From an uncultured Chlamydiae bacterium (lineage in GTDB: Bacteria; Chlamydiota; Chlamydiia; Chlamydiales; SM23-39): a DNA stretch of 21,701 bases. Location: positions 1 to 21,701 of the forward strand of contig CAISYW010000157.1 of NCBI GenBank assembly GCA_903889795.1, written 5' to 3'. Below, piece after piece: positions 1 through 7,736 of the stretch (its first letter is position 1; each line of letters starts with the position of its first letter). The translations under genes were made by a program, and so were the position numbers. The notes below the pieces were generated by a model. That model searched no databases. It was not told the origin of the DNA and saw only the letters and a list, made by a program, of their open reading frames with translations.

Positions 1-1
1 A

Positions 2-91
2 GCCCTTTCAGGGGTGAATTGGTTTGTAGAGCCAGTAACAAAACTAAACGCCATCGAAAAGTCGATGATTTTTGATTTACGTTGGCTATAG
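2..91 (+). CDS. Possible C-terminal tail of an off-window gene
   Basis: An open frame enters from the left edge and stops at TAG 89-91, giving 29 residues that end IFDLRWL. The composition looks protein-like, and the stop lies only 4 bases from the convergent stop of the methyltransferase gene at 96, as in compact bacterial genomes. A second frame is open from base 1 to TGA 73-75, so the choice of frame is not certain. A small perfect hairpin (CATCGA 52-57, TCGATG 62-67, then a short T run) falls inside this tail and could act as a terminator if the real stop is further upstream. I cannot assign a family. Confidence 0.3.
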   Translation, partial: ALSGVNWFVEPVTKLNAIEKSMIFDLRWL

Positions 92-95
92 TTTA

Positions 96-1229
96 TCATA
101 TTTTATTTTGTTTGCAAAACAGGGCGCAAAAAAATCCATCCGGTCCACCCGATTCGGGATAGATCGATAAGGGCGCAGACATCAACTCGATTGGGAATGT
201 TTTTAAAAAAAATTCAATCTGTTGTTCGTTTTCTCGTTTGAAAAGACTGCAAGTTGCGTAAACGATTTTCCCGCCGGGCCGGACATACGAAAGAGCAAGG
301 CCAAAGATTTCCCGCTGTTCTCGAACCAATCTTTCCATCATCTCTTCGCTTCCCTTCCATTTCATGTCGGGATTGCGTCGATATGTGCCCGACCCGCTGC
401 AGGGGACGTCGGCCAACACCCAATCCATTTTATTTTTTAAAGAATCCAAACGCGGATGGCCGGGCGGAAGGAATTGAGCGTTTTGCACTCCTGCACGGCG
501 GCATCGCCGCCGAGCCTCATGCAAAATAAGAGGACGGATGTCGTGTAAATAGATTTGACCGCGGCCTGCCATCGAGGGAGCAATCGCAAGGCTTTTTCCA
601 CCGCTGCCGCTGCAATAATCGAGAAGCTGCTCTCCCTTCTCGGGACGGACGAGATCGGCCACTATCTGGCTGCCCTCGTCTTGAATTTCAAATAATCCTT
701 CCTTGAATTCGGGAAAGGTTGTTAAGGCGATGCGATGGCGAAAACGGATTCCGGCTTTTGAATGAGAGCAGGGTTCGGCGTCATAGAGATCTTTCCAGCG
801 CGATAATAGAGTGTCTCGGCTCGTCTTTAGCAGATTTACTCGGATAGTGAGTGGAGCTGGTTCATTGAGGATGCGGCAAAGCTCTACGGCTCTTGTTTCG
901 CCGTAACTATTGCTGAGTTCATGGAAAAACCAGGGACTTGCTCCACACTGAATACGGGGAGGTACGCTTTGGGGAAGGGCAGAGAGATCCGTTCTGCGCC
1001 ATTGTTCGTATCGTTTTTCCCAGATTGATTCCTGGCCAAGAAGATGGTCTAAAAGAGAGCGCCAGCGCATGAGGGCATAGGCAGTGTCGCCTAAAAAACG
1101 GCGGTCATGCGCGCCAATACTTTTGTGCGCTTTCAAATAATTACTGAAAGCCACATCGAGAGGTTTGGTTCCTTGATCGAACTGATGAAGAAAAGCAAAT
1201 AGGTGAGTTTCTCGGAATTTTTCTGCCAT
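96..1229 (-). CDS. Nol1/Nop2/Sun-family RNA (cytosine-5) methyltransferase
   Basis: Predicted SAM-dependent enzyme that methylates cytosine C5 in RNA, most likely rRNA as RsmB/Sun does. Counting from ATG 1229, the SAM-binding motif I is DYCSGSGGK at about 204-212, the motif IV cysteine lies in DVPCSGSG (Cys277), and the catalytic cysteine of this family lies in YATCS (Cys327). FEIQDEGSQ at about 180-188 is also typical. The N-terminal third (LDVAFSNYLKAHKSIGAHDRRF) resembles the Fmu-type leader domain rather than a full NusB domain. A TTG at 1244 would add five residues; neither start has a clear Shine-Dalgarno sequence, and ATG is preferred here. The gene is divergent from the envelope cluster, across a 128-base gap. 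The family call is firm; the exact rRNA target is not determinable. Confidence 0.9.
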   Translation of the reverse strand: MAEKFRETHLFAFLHQFDQGTKPLDVAFSNYLKAHKSIGAHDRRFLGDTAYALMRWRSLLDHLLGQESIWEKRYEQWRRTDLSALPQSVPPRIQCGASPWFFHELSNSYGETRAVELCRILNEPAPLTIRVNLLKTSRDTLLSRWKDLYDAEPCSHSKAGIRFRHRIALTTFPEFKEGLFEIQDEGSQIVADLVRPEKGEQLLDYCSGSGGKSLAIAPSMAGRGQIYLHDIRPLILHEARRRCRRAGVQNAQFLPPGHPRLDSLKNKMDWVLADVPCSGSGTYRRNPDMKWKGSEEMMERLVREQREIFGLALSYVRPGGKIVYATCSLFKRENEQQIEFFLKTFPIELMSAPLSIYPESGGPDGFFCALFCKQNKI

Positions 1230-1357
1230 GCTCAATTCATTCAAGGTTATTTGACGAAGTATTTTCCTCTTTCGTTTGTTTCATATCCATCTGAAAAAAG
1301 AATTGAACAGAAGATTCATTGGAAAAAAATATCCTCATTTCTGCATAAATTATAATT

Positions 1358-1834
1358 ATGAAAACCTCTCGAGTCATCTCGGTATTTTTAGGTAGGCTTT
1401 TTTTGAGCCTGATTTTTTTAATCGCAGGGTTTCAAAAACTTTTTAATTGGCACGAAACAGAAAAAGCGCTGATTGACGCCCTATGCGAATGGCAGAATTT
1501 CGCCGGTTTTTCTGAATCGCTTCAAGATTGTTTGACGGTTCTTGTCCCTTGGGCTTCGTTGTTGTTGGTTGTGGGCATTATTTTTGAGCTTCTCGGTAGT
1601 TTTATGCTTCTCATCGCATATCGAGAAAAACTCGGGGTAGTGCTTTTAATTTTGTTTCTCATTCCCACTACGTTTCTCTTCCATTCATTCTGGTTTTTTG
1701 AAGGGCCCATGCGAGAGCTTCAAATGACGATGTTTTTAAAGAACATGGCAATTTTGGGCGGCTTGATTTTTGTGGCGATCCATGGTGCACATGCAAGAGG
1801 AGACGATGGGTCGTCGTCCATGAGTTTTTCTTGA
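1358..1834 (+). CDS. DoxX-family integral membrane protein
   Basis: A 158-residue protein with about four hydrophobic helices (roughly 5-25, 61-87, 93-112, 125-142). DoxX hallmarks are visible: LSLIFLIAGFQKLFNW near the N-terminus, FELLGSFMLL in the middle, FHSFW, and a C-terminal FLKNMAILGGL. Members are inner-membrane proteins, some linked to redox or thiol metabolism; the role here is unknown. There is no Shine-Dalgarno sequence. An AT-rich stretch containing TATAAT (1351-1356) lies directly before the ATG, too close to serve as the -10 of a leadered message for this start. A weak promoter candidate is TTGAAC 1303-1308 with AAATAT 1327-1332. The stop overlaps the TTG start of lnt, so the two genes are probably translationally coupled. 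Confidence 0.85.
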   Translation: MKTSRVISVFLGRLFLSLIFLIAGFQKLFNWHETEKALIDALCEWQNFAGFSESLQDCLTVLVPWASLLLVVGIIFELLGSFMLLIAYREKLGVVLLILFLIPTTFLFHSFWFFEGPMRELQMTMFLKNMAILGGLIFVAIHGAHARGDDGSSSMSFS

Positions 1835-3480
1835 ACGCCGTATTGATGCGGCTTTTTTTCCCCCTTCTTGGTTTTGTATTTGTAGCATTTGGACAAAATG
1901 CCTGGATCGGCTGGCTTGGTCCTCTTTCTGCCACAATCGGCTATGCTCTCTTTTGGCGGGCCATTTTGAATTGGGCCTCGCCGATGAAGCGATTTGCATT
2001 GGGTCTACTTTGGTTTTCTTTCATTCAGGCATTTCAGCTTTCCTGGATGGCGACCACTGAATATATGGGACCCCTGATTTTAGTCGTTTATGGTTTCCTG
2101 ATTCTTGCTCTCGGAGTGCAATTTGGCCTTTTATCTTGGCTGGTCGGTTCCTGGAGATCTCTCACGATTTTGCGTTGCGCGGGTCTGGCGGGCTTATGGG
2201 TGTTGCTGGAATGGATGCGGCTTCATTTATGCACCGGATTTTCCTGGAATCCCGCAGGTCTTGCCTTAACGACCACGCCCTTTTCTTTGCAAATGGCCTC
2301 TCTTTTTGGAATCTTCGGCCTCTCGTTTTGGGTCATTTTTGTTAATTTGGCGGGTTTACGAGCGTCTTTTTTGCGCACTTTTTCCTCGATCGCTATTTGG
2401 GTTTCATGCGCCATCATTCCCTATATTTTCGGCGCCATTCAGTTTTTTGCGGTTTCAACTGAAAATAGAAATCTTTCGGCTCTTTTGGTGCAAACAGCTC
2501 TTTTACCTGAACAGAGAGACTATGACTCGCATCAGCCGGGTCAATTTATCGATCCGGTGGATCAGTGGGATCGGTTGATCGGTTTGATCCGGAATGCCAA
2601 AGCTCCTCAAGTTGATTTGATCGTTTTACCGGAAGGTGCAGTTCCATACTCGGCATTTCAATGTGTATATCCTATTTTTGAAGTTCAGCGTGTTTGGGCC
2701 AAGCATTTTGGACCTTTGTCGAAAAGTGAGTTCCCATTGCCGGAGTTTCCGATGGCCCGACTGGCGCATTTCGAAGGGCGCGCTTATTGGGAAGTCAGCA
2801 ATGCATTTTGGGTGCAGGCGCTGGCTAATCACTATCATTGCGAAGTGATTGTGGGAATGGACGATCGAGACCTGAGTTCCGGGAAGCATTTTAATGCTGC
2901 GTTTCATTTCTCATCCGATAACAAGAGCATATCGCGTATTGAAAAACGAATTTTAGTGCCTGTTGGTGAATATGTGCCTTTTAAACATTGGCGCTGGTTT
3001 TCACAGCTTGTTACCGATCAATTTGCCGTCGGCGATTCATTTGAGCCGGGAAAGGAAGCAAAGGTGTTTTTCGGGAGAATTCCGATAGGTGTTTCGATTT
3101 GCTATGAGGAGACTTTTAGCGAATTGATTCGCAATCTTCGTACGAAGGATGCTCAAATGTTTGTCAATATCTCTAATGATGTCTGGTTTCCTCAATCGCG
3201 TTTGGCTAAACAGCATTTTGATCATGGGATGGTGCGCGCTGTGGAAAGCGGCCTTCCTCTTATTCGAGCCTGTAATACAGGCGTCACTTGCGGAGTGAAT
3301 TGTCTGGGCTCCGTTCTTGCAAGGCATCCTGAAAATCAACCCGGAGCTCTTTTTTTAGAAGTTCCTCTCCACACATTTCCGACCCTTTATTCTAAGTTGG
3401 GTGACGGAGCAATTCTTATTTTGAGCGCTTTTTTTGCTCTCAATCTTTTGAAAAAAGGAAGAGGTGCTTGCTGGAAATAA
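1831..3480 (+). CDS. lnt: Apolipoprotein N-acyltransferase
   Basis: Performs the last step of lipoprotein maturation: transfer of an acyl chain from phospholipid to the N-terminal cysteine of apolipoproteins at the inner membrane. The N-terminal ~200 residues form several membrane helices, then a nitrilase-like domain follows, then a last helix near 525-540. The Glu-Lys-Cys triad is visible: Glu268 in VLPEGAVPY, Lys372 in EKRILVPVGEYVPF, Cys424 in SICYEE. The Glu-to-Lys distance (104 residues) is larger than the ~68 of the E. coli enzyme, so about 36 residues are inserted between them. The TTG start overlaps the doxX stop (TTGA); an ATG at 1846 is an alternative start. In C. trachomatis lnt likewise precedes lpxC. 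Confidence 0.95.
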   Translation: MNAVLMRLFFPLLGFVFVAFGQNAWIGWLGPLSATIGYALFWRAILNWASPMKRFALGLLWFSFIQAFQLSWMATTEYMGPLILVVYGFLILALGVQFGLLSWLVGSWRSLTILRCAGLAGLWVLLEWMRLHLCTGFSWNPAGLALTTTPFSLQMASLFGIFGLSFWVIFVNLAGLRASFLRTFSSIAIWVSCAIIPYIFGAIQFFAVSTENRNLSALLVQTALLPEQRDYDSHQPGQFIDPVDQWDRLIGLIRNAKAPQVDLIVLPEGAVPYSAFQCVYPIFEVQRVWAKHFGPLSKSEFPLPEFPMARLAHFEGRAYWEVSNAFWVQALANHYHCEVIVGMDDRDLSSGKHFNAAFHFSSDNKSISRIEKRILVPVGEYVPFKHWRWFSQLVTDQFAVGDSFEPGKEAKVFFGRIPIGVSICYEETFSELIRNLRTKDAQMFVNISNDVWFPQSRLAKQHFDHGMVRAVESGLPLIRACNTGVTCGVNCLGSVLARHPENQPGALFLEVPLHTFPTLYSKLGDGAILILSAFFALNLLKKGRGACWK

Positions 3481-3551
3481 AGAAAGTCGATTAACTTTTT
3501 ACGAAACAAGAGATGCATGTTTGCTTTTTGCGTCTCATATTGAGGTGTTGA

Positions 3552-4445
3552 TTGATCGATAATCAGATGCAAAAAACGCTTAAGACTGAAGTGTTTACTT
3601 CTGGTGTCGGTCTTTTTTCCGGTGAAAAAGTCTCGATTCGCATTAAACCTGCTCCCGCAGAGAGCGGGATTGTTTTTCAACGTGTTGATTTACCAAAAAA
3701 GCCCTTGATTCCAGCTCAAGTTCAATTTGTTAGCGATACACACTTCTGCACACGATTAAAGGCGAACGAAGCGAGCGTGATGACTGTCGAACATATCCTT
3801 TCCGCTTTGAGCGCATGTGGAATCGACAATGCGCATATTGAAGTCGACGGGCCTGAAATTCCTGTGGGGGATGGTAGCGCAAAGCTTTTTGTTCAGCTTT
3901 TGGAGCAGGCGGGGGTTGAAGAGCAGGATAGTTGCAAACAGTATTTTTCGCTGTCTCAACCGGTTTTCTGGACAGACGGCGAGATTCATTTAGTTGCTCT
4001 TCCAAACTTTGAGATGCGTGTCAGTTATACGCTTCATTTTCCGCGTTCTCTATTATTTCGATCGCAATATTTTTCTCTGCCCATTCATCGAGAATTATAT
4101 ATAAATGAGATCGCGTCTTGCCGCACTTTTTCTTTTTATGAAGAAATTGCCCCGCTGATTGAAAAAGGGTTGATTAAAGGCGGGGGGCTGGAAAATGCCC
4201 TCGTGATTAAAGGAGATCAAGTCCTCAATCCTAGCGGAGCGCGCTATCCGGATGAGATGGTACGGCATAAAATTCTTGATCTCATTGGCGATTTATCTTT
4301 GATCGGAGGTACTCTGAAAGCGCATATAATTGCGATCCGTTCAGGTCATACTAGCAACATCGCGTTTGCAAAAACGCTTCAAGGTTTTTTATTGCCTGAA
4401 TATCAGGATGAGAAAACAACAACTCGGGTTTTGAATGGAGTCTAA
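3552..4445 (+). CDS. lpxC: UDP-3-O-acyl-N-acetylglucosamine deacetylase
   Basis: Zinc-dependent deacetylase, the committed step of lipid A synthesis in the cytosol. The zinc ligands are visible: His81 in VEHILSAL and His239 and Asp243 in RHKILDLIGD. The catalytic residues Glu80 and His266 (RSGHTSN) are also present, matching E. coli Glu78/His79/His238/Asp242/His265. Length (297) is normal for the family. The start is TTG 3552, supported by GAGGTG at 3542-3547; ATG 3567 is an alternative but would leave the Shine-Dalgarno 19 bases away. In the 71-base gap after lnt, GAGATGC 3510-3516 can pair with GCGTCTC 3530-3536 just before the ribosome site, a weak leader hairpin. The stop overlaps the fabZ start (TAATG). 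Confidence 0.97.
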   Translation: MIDNQMQKTLKTEVFTSGVGLFSGEKVSIRIKPAPAESGIVFQRVDLPKKPLIPAQVQFVSDTHFCTRLKANEASVMTVEHILSALSACGIDNAHIEVDGPEIPVGDGSAKLFVQLLEQAGVEEQDSCKQYFSLSQPVFWTDGEIHLVALPNFEMRVSYTLHFPRSLLFRSQYFSLPIHRELYINEIASCRTFSFYEEIAPLIEKGLIKGGGLENALVIKGDQVLNPSGARYPDEMVRHKILDLIGDLSLIGGTLKAHIIAIRSGHTSNIAFAKTLQGFLLPEYQDEKTTTRVLNGV

Positions 4446-4912
4446 TGGCCGATCCACATAGTGAAGTACCTCCTGTGATGAATACCAAAGACATTGAGCG
4501 CATTCTTCCTCATCGTTATCCATTTCTTTTGGTTGATCGCGTTTTACAAATCGATTTGGAGGCGAGTGAAATTCTTAGCGTAAAAAATGTCACCGCTAAC
4601 GAACCTTTTTTCCAAGGGCACTTTCCCGGAGCTCCGATTATGCCGGGAGTTTTGCTTTTGGAGGCTTTAGCACAGACTGGTGGAATTCTCGTTCATCAGA
4701 AAGGCTATGACAAAAAAATTGCTGTTTTATTGAACATTACCAATGCGAAATTTCGTCGGCCTGTTGTTCCTGGAGATGTTTTGCATCTTCATGTAAAAGG
4801 TCTGCATATTAGCGGCATGGGTGGAAAGATTCGCGGAAAGGCGATGATTCAAGACCAGTTAGCCGTTGAAGCTGAGTTGAGCTTCGCCTTGATTGACAAG
4901 GGACAGTTATAA
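4445..4912 (+). CDS. fabZ: 3-hydroxyacyl-[acyl-carrier-protein] dehydratase FabZ
   Basis: Dehydrates beta-hydroxyacyl-ACP in type II fatty acid synthesis and so shares the hydroxyacyl-ACP pool with lipid A synthesis. The hot-dog fold signature is complete: HRYPFLLVDR at 23-32, catalytic His59 in GHFPGAPIMPGV, and catalytic Glu73 in LLLEALAQ. The 155-residue length is slightly long because of about 11 extra N-terminal residues before MNTKDIERILPHR. The ATG at 4445 is chosen because it overlaps the lpxC stop by one base, a common coupling arrangement; ATG 4478 would be the alternative. Its place between lpxC and lpxA is the usual lipid A cluster order. Confidence 0.96.
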   Translation: MADPHSEVPPVMNTKDIERILPHRYPFLLVDRVLQIDLEASEILSVKNVTANEPFFQGHFPGAPIMPGVLLLEALAQTGGILVHQKGYDKKIAVLLNITNAKFRRPVVPGDVLHLHVKGLHISGMGGKIRGKAMIQDQLAVEAELSFALIDKGQL

Positions 4913-4944
4913 CGAAACATCTTTGGCTAACGAATTGGATTTCC

Positions 4945-5802
4945 ATGGCAAATATTCATCCTTTAGCAGTCGTTGAGAGCGGTGCAAAAATTGGAAAAAA
5001 CGTAACAATAGAGCCTTTTGCTGTCGTGAAGAGTAGTGTGCGGCTTGAAGATAACGTTATTATCAAATCGCATTCCTATATCGACGGTAACACAACGATT
5101 GGCGAAGGCACGGTCATTTGGCCGGGTGCGAGTATTGGAACGAAGACACAGGATCTCAAATATAAGGGCGAAAAGACCTTCGTCACGATCGGCAAATATT
5201 GTGAAATTCGAGAGTTTGTCACGATAAATTCATCTTGTCAGGAAAATTCGACAGTCAAGGTGGGCGATCGCTGTTTGATTATGGCTTATTGCCATGTTGC
5301 CCATAATTGCGAAATCGGCAACCAGGTGATCATGGCGAATAATGCGATGTTGGCCGGCCACGTGATTGTGGAAGATTATGCGATTATCGGTGGAATGACG
5401 CCTGTTCATCAGTTTTCCCGGATCGGATGCTATGCGATGGTTGGCGGATTCAGCCGGGTATCCAATGATATTCCTCCTTATACGATCGGCGGCGGGATTC
5501 CCTATAAATTTGGCGGCATTAATTTAATCGGTTTGAAACGACATAACTTTCCATACGGTGTGAGAAAAGAATTAAGTAAAGTGTTCAAGCTTATCTATCG
5601 ATCGAATCTGCATCTCGATGAGGCGATTCAACGTATTGAACAAGAAGTTGAGCCGATTAAAGAAGTTCGTCATTGGCTCGATTTTTGCCGCACATCCAAG
5701 CGGGGTTTAATTGGCCTGCAAGGCATAACAAAAGAAAAAGAAGAAGAAGTAATGGAAGATTTCGACGAAGATGCTGAGTTTGTCGAGTCATTTAAAACTT
5801 AG
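4945..5802 (+). CDS. lpxA: UDP-N-acetylglucosamine O-acyltransferase
   Basis: First step of lipid A synthesis: transfer of an acyl chain from ACP to the 3-OH of UDP-GlcNAc. The N-terminal ~180 residues are hexapeptide repeats of a left-handed beta-helix, and the C-terminal part is helical (YGVRKELSKVFKLIYRSNLHLDEA). The catalytic base is His120 in CHVAHNCEIG, equivalent to E. coli His125. Gly168 in AMVGGFS aligns with E. coli Gly173, the residue that sets acyl chain length, so a chain near C14 is a reasonable inference. The 285 residues include an acidic tail (EKEEEVMEDFDEDAEF) beyond the usual ~262. The gene follows fabZ after 32 bases and is followed by a long inverted repeat. Confidence 0.97.
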   Translation: MANIHPLAVVESGAKIGKNVTIEPFAVVKSSVRLEDNVIIKSHSYIDGNTTIGEGTVIWPGASIGTKTQDLKYKGEKTFVTIGKYCEIREFVTINSSCQENSTVKVGDRCLIMAYCHVAHNCEIGNQVIMANNAMLAGHVIVEDYAIIGGMTPVHQFSRIGCYAMVGGFSRVSNDIPPYTIGGGIPYKFGGINLIGLKRHNFPYGVRKELSKVFKLIYRSNLHLDEAIQRIEQEVEPIKEVRHWLDFCRTSKRGLIGLQGITKEKEEEVMEDFDEDAEFVESFKT

Positions 5803-5807
5803 TACAC

Positions 5808-5868
5808 AGTTAACAAAGTTTTTGCCGTTTCGGCTGACGCAGCTCAGATTGTAAAAACATTGTTAACT
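5808..5868. repeat. 16-bp inverted repeat with nested hairpins, lpxA-fmt gap
   Basis: AGTTAACAAAGTTTTT (5808-5823) pairs with AAAAACATTGTTAACT (5853-5868), 15 of 16 positions. Two further hairpins fit in the loop: GCCG/CGGC (5824-5827, 5831-5834) and, sharing base 5834, CTGA/TCAG (5834-5837, 5844-5847). Each arm holds the palindrome GTTAAC, and the two are 53 bases apart. No T run follows the right arm, so this is not a standard intrinsic terminator. It may be a processed RNA structure or a paired DNA-binding site in front of fmt. Confidence 0.6.
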
Positions 5869-5885
5869 ATTTACTAGACTTCCCA

Positions 5886-6827
5886 ATGAAAATCATTTTT
5901 TTTGGCACGCCTGCTTTTGCGGCGCAGATTTTTCAATTTCTCATTGATCGCGGTATTTCCATTGCTGCTACGGTGACGCAGCCTGATCGCCCGAAAGGTC
6001 GGAATTTAGAATTAGCTCCCTCTGCTGTGAAGGAGGCCTATTTTCGTTGGGCTTCCGAAAGCATTTTATTGCAGCCTGAAAAGGCGTCCGACGCTAACTT
6101 TCTGCAACAACTTGAAACCGTTCATGCCGATCTTTTTGTTGTAGTCGCTTATGGACAAATTCTTTCTCAAAAGCTCCTGGCTATACCTAGATTGGGCTGT
6201 ATTAACGTTCATGCGAGCCTTTTGCCTAAATATCGTGGCGCAGCTCCTATTCAACGATGTTTGTTAAGTGGGGATAATGAAACGGGGGTCTCGATTCAAA
6301 AAATGGTTTATCAGCTCGATGCCGGCGATGTAATTGAAGAGGCAAAAATTGAGATCCCTCAGGAAATGACATTCGGGGAGCTTCAGCAAGCACTATGCGA
6401 TCTTTCAAAACCCCTTCTTCTATCTGTTTTATCGAAATATCGAACCGGCATTCCTTTTGCCCAAGCGCAAGACCCAACTTTGGTAACGATTGCTCCAAAA
6501 ATCAAGCCGGAAGAGACGGAAATTCACTGGAATCAAGATGCCCGAAGTGTGCACAATCTCGTGCGGGCGCTTTCCCCCCGCCCTGGAGCCTGGTGTTGGA
6601 TCGAAAATAATGGGCGAAAACGACTCAAAATTCTTCGTACACGAGTCGCAACCAATTCGGGACTTCCGGGATTGGCAGGAAGTTTGATTTCTTTTCATAA
6701 GGATAATTGCCTTGTTGCTGCGGAGACGGATGTATTGCAACTTCTTGAGGTTCAGCCTGAAGGGAAAAAGGTAATGTCAATCAATGAATGGATTCGCGGC
6801 TGTCAGGCAGCTCCTCGTTTTTTATAG
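5886..6827 (+). CDS. fmt: Methionyl-tRNA formyltransferase
   Basis: Formylates Met-tRNAfMet using 10-formyltetrahydrofolate, as needed for bacterial translation initiation. The N-terminal Rossmann-like formyltransferase domain begins KIIFFGTPAFA. VTQPDRPKGR (30-39) is the conserved flexible loop. The catalytic residues are Asn107 and His109 in CINVHASLLPKYRGAAPIQ and Asp145 in YQLDAGDVI. The C-terminal ~100 residues (RSVHNLVRALSPRPGAW onward) form the tRNA-binding domain. Length (313) is normal. No clear Shine-Dalgarno sequence precedes the ATG. The gap before it holds the inverted repeat at 5808-5868 and a TTGTAA hexamer (5849-5854) that could be a -35 box. In C. trachomatis fmt also follows lpxA. 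Confidence 0.97.
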   Translation: MKIIFFGTPAFAAQIFQFLIDRGISIAATVTQPDRPKGRNLELAPSAVKEAYFRWASESILLQPEKASDANFLQQLETVHADLFVVVAYGQILSQKLLAIPRLGCINVHASLLPKYRGAAPIQRCLLSGDNETGVSIQKMVYQLDAGDVIEEAKIEIPQEMTFGELQQALCDLSKPLLLSVLSKYRTGIPFAQAQDPTLVTIAPKIKPEETEIHWNQDARSVHNLVRALSPRPGAWCWIENNGRKRLKILRTRVATNSGLPGLAGSLISFHKDNCLVAAETDVLQLLEVQPEGKKVMSINEWIRGCQAAPRFL

Positions 6828-6852
6828 AAAGTTTAAATTTTATTCATCAGTG

Positions 6853-6916
6853 GATTCCTTTACTTAAATCAAGTCTCAATTTATACTTTTTACTTTCTTA
6901 ATGAAACAAAGGAATC
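6853..6916 (+). promoter_or_regulatory. Inverted repeat able to mask the ribosome site of the 6920 gene
   Basis: GATTCCTTT (6853-6861) is a perfect reverse complement of AAAGGAATC (6908-6916). The right arm contains the Shine-Dalgarno core AAGGA (6909-6913) of the gene starting at 6920. A message running on from fmt could therefore fold and hide this ribosome site. A message starting at the internal promoter candidate would lack the left arm. This is seen in sequence; function is inference. Confidence 0.45.
6859..6887 (+). promoter_or_regulatory. Candidate sigma-66 (sigma-70-type) promoter for the Inc-like pair
   Basis: TTTACT (6859-6864, 4 of 6 to the -35 consensus) and TATACT (6882-6887, 5 of 6 to the -10) are separated by exactly 17 bases. 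The expected start near 6894 would give a leader of about 26 bases with AAAGGA before ATG 6920. There is an apparent shift from housekeeping to accessory genes here, so a separate promoter makes sense. Confidence 0.45.
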
Positions 6917-6919
6917 GAG

Positions 6920-7663
6920 ATGGCGAATCCAGTAACAGTTCAAGTTGGAAATGTAAAGCTTACAGCTGAAAAGCCGGTAACGTCGGGTAATTTTACTAAA
7001 ACGGTGAAGTTGTGGTTCGAAAGTACAAAAGGTGCATTCGATTTCATGCAGTCGCTTAAAAAAGCCGCTATTTTATGCGGAAACGAACATATCGAGACAC
7101 AATCGAAGCGATATATCGCAGGAACTTCGGTTATGCGTGTACCTTCTACCTTTATGGCTATTAACGATACGATTCAAGCGTATAAAAAAGATAAAGTTTT
7201 TGATCTTCAACGTAAAGCCGATTTCAGCCACCAGCTTTTTGATTGCGGTACTATGCTGGCGTATACGACGGCCTTTTTTAGTAAGAATATTACCAATCCA
7301 TTGAAAGCGGCAGCAATTTTAAGCTTAGGAAATGATTTAACCGATGCAGCATCATCTGGTGTGAAGATCAATAATGGTTTGGAGTGGAAACAACGGTTGG
7401 TTTCAGCAGGACCATTGCTTCAGCGCGCGAACCATAATATTCTGGTTAACTCGCTTTTGAAATTGATCAAAGCAGTTACGGGTTTAGTGGCGGGGATTTT
7501 TGCCAGTTTTGCGCTCTTTACCGGAGCAGTGTTGGTTTCTCCGACGGTCGCTGTGACGGTCGCTTTGGCAAGTACGATTTTTAGTGTTCTGGCACATTAT
7601 CATAACAATTATTGGTGTGATTCTTTTCTTAAAATCGAATACATGCCAGTAAAGTTTGCTTAA
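6920..7663 (+). CDS. Inc-like membrane protein, first of a tandem pair
   Basis: Family not recognised by motif; 247 residues. Roughly the first 180 residues look helical and mostly soluble, with KGAFDFMQSLKKAA (37-50), DFSHQLFDCG (101-110) and LGNDLTDAA (136-144). Two adjacent hydrophobic helices follow (about 184-206 and 209-225) with a short SPT turn, then the unusual AHYHNNYWC (225-233) and a short tail. Such a bilobed hydrophobic pair is the classic feature of chlamydial inclusion-membrane (Inc) proteins. There is no Sec signal peptide, which fits type III secretion. The next gene is a clear paralogue of the same length. C. trachomatis has the Inc protein CT529/Cap1 at this very locus, between fmt and rplC. 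The start has a good AAAGGA six bases upstream. Role at the inclusion membrane is inference. Confidence 0.75.
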   Translation: MANPVTVQVGNVKLTAEKPVTSGNFTKTVKLWFESTKGAFDFMQSLKKAAILCGNEHIETQSKRYIAGTSVMRVPSTFMAINDTIQAYKKDKVFDLQRKADFSHQLFDCGTMLAYTTAFFSKNITNPLKAAAILSLGNDLTDAASSGVKINNGLEWKQRLVSAGPLLQRANHNILVNSLLKLIKAVTGLVAGIFASFALFTGAVLVSPTVAVTVALASTIFSVLAHYHNNYWCDSFLKIEYMPVKFA

Positions 7664-7671
7664 ATTGATTG

Positions 7672-7698
7672 CCGAGAGAGCTTTATATGCACTCTCGG
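7672..7698. other. Hairpin between the two Inc-like genes
   Basis: CCGAGAG (7672-7678) pairs perfectly with CTCTCGG (7692-7698) around a 13-base loop, with a possible G-U pair added outside. No T run follows on either strand, so strong termination is not expected. It may stabilise or partly attenuate the message between the two paralogues. Confidence 0.4.
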
Positions 7699-7736
7699 TA
7701 CATAAAATAATCGCGAACTGATTTCTTTGGTGTAAA

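Noticed and set aside
1351..1356. TATAAT directly before the doxX start
   Set aside because: As a -10 box it would place the transcript start inside the first codons; more likely part of an AT-rich leader.
6429..6740. Minus-strand open frame of 103 codons
   Set aside because: Antisense to the conserved C-terminal half of fmt; no supporting signal.
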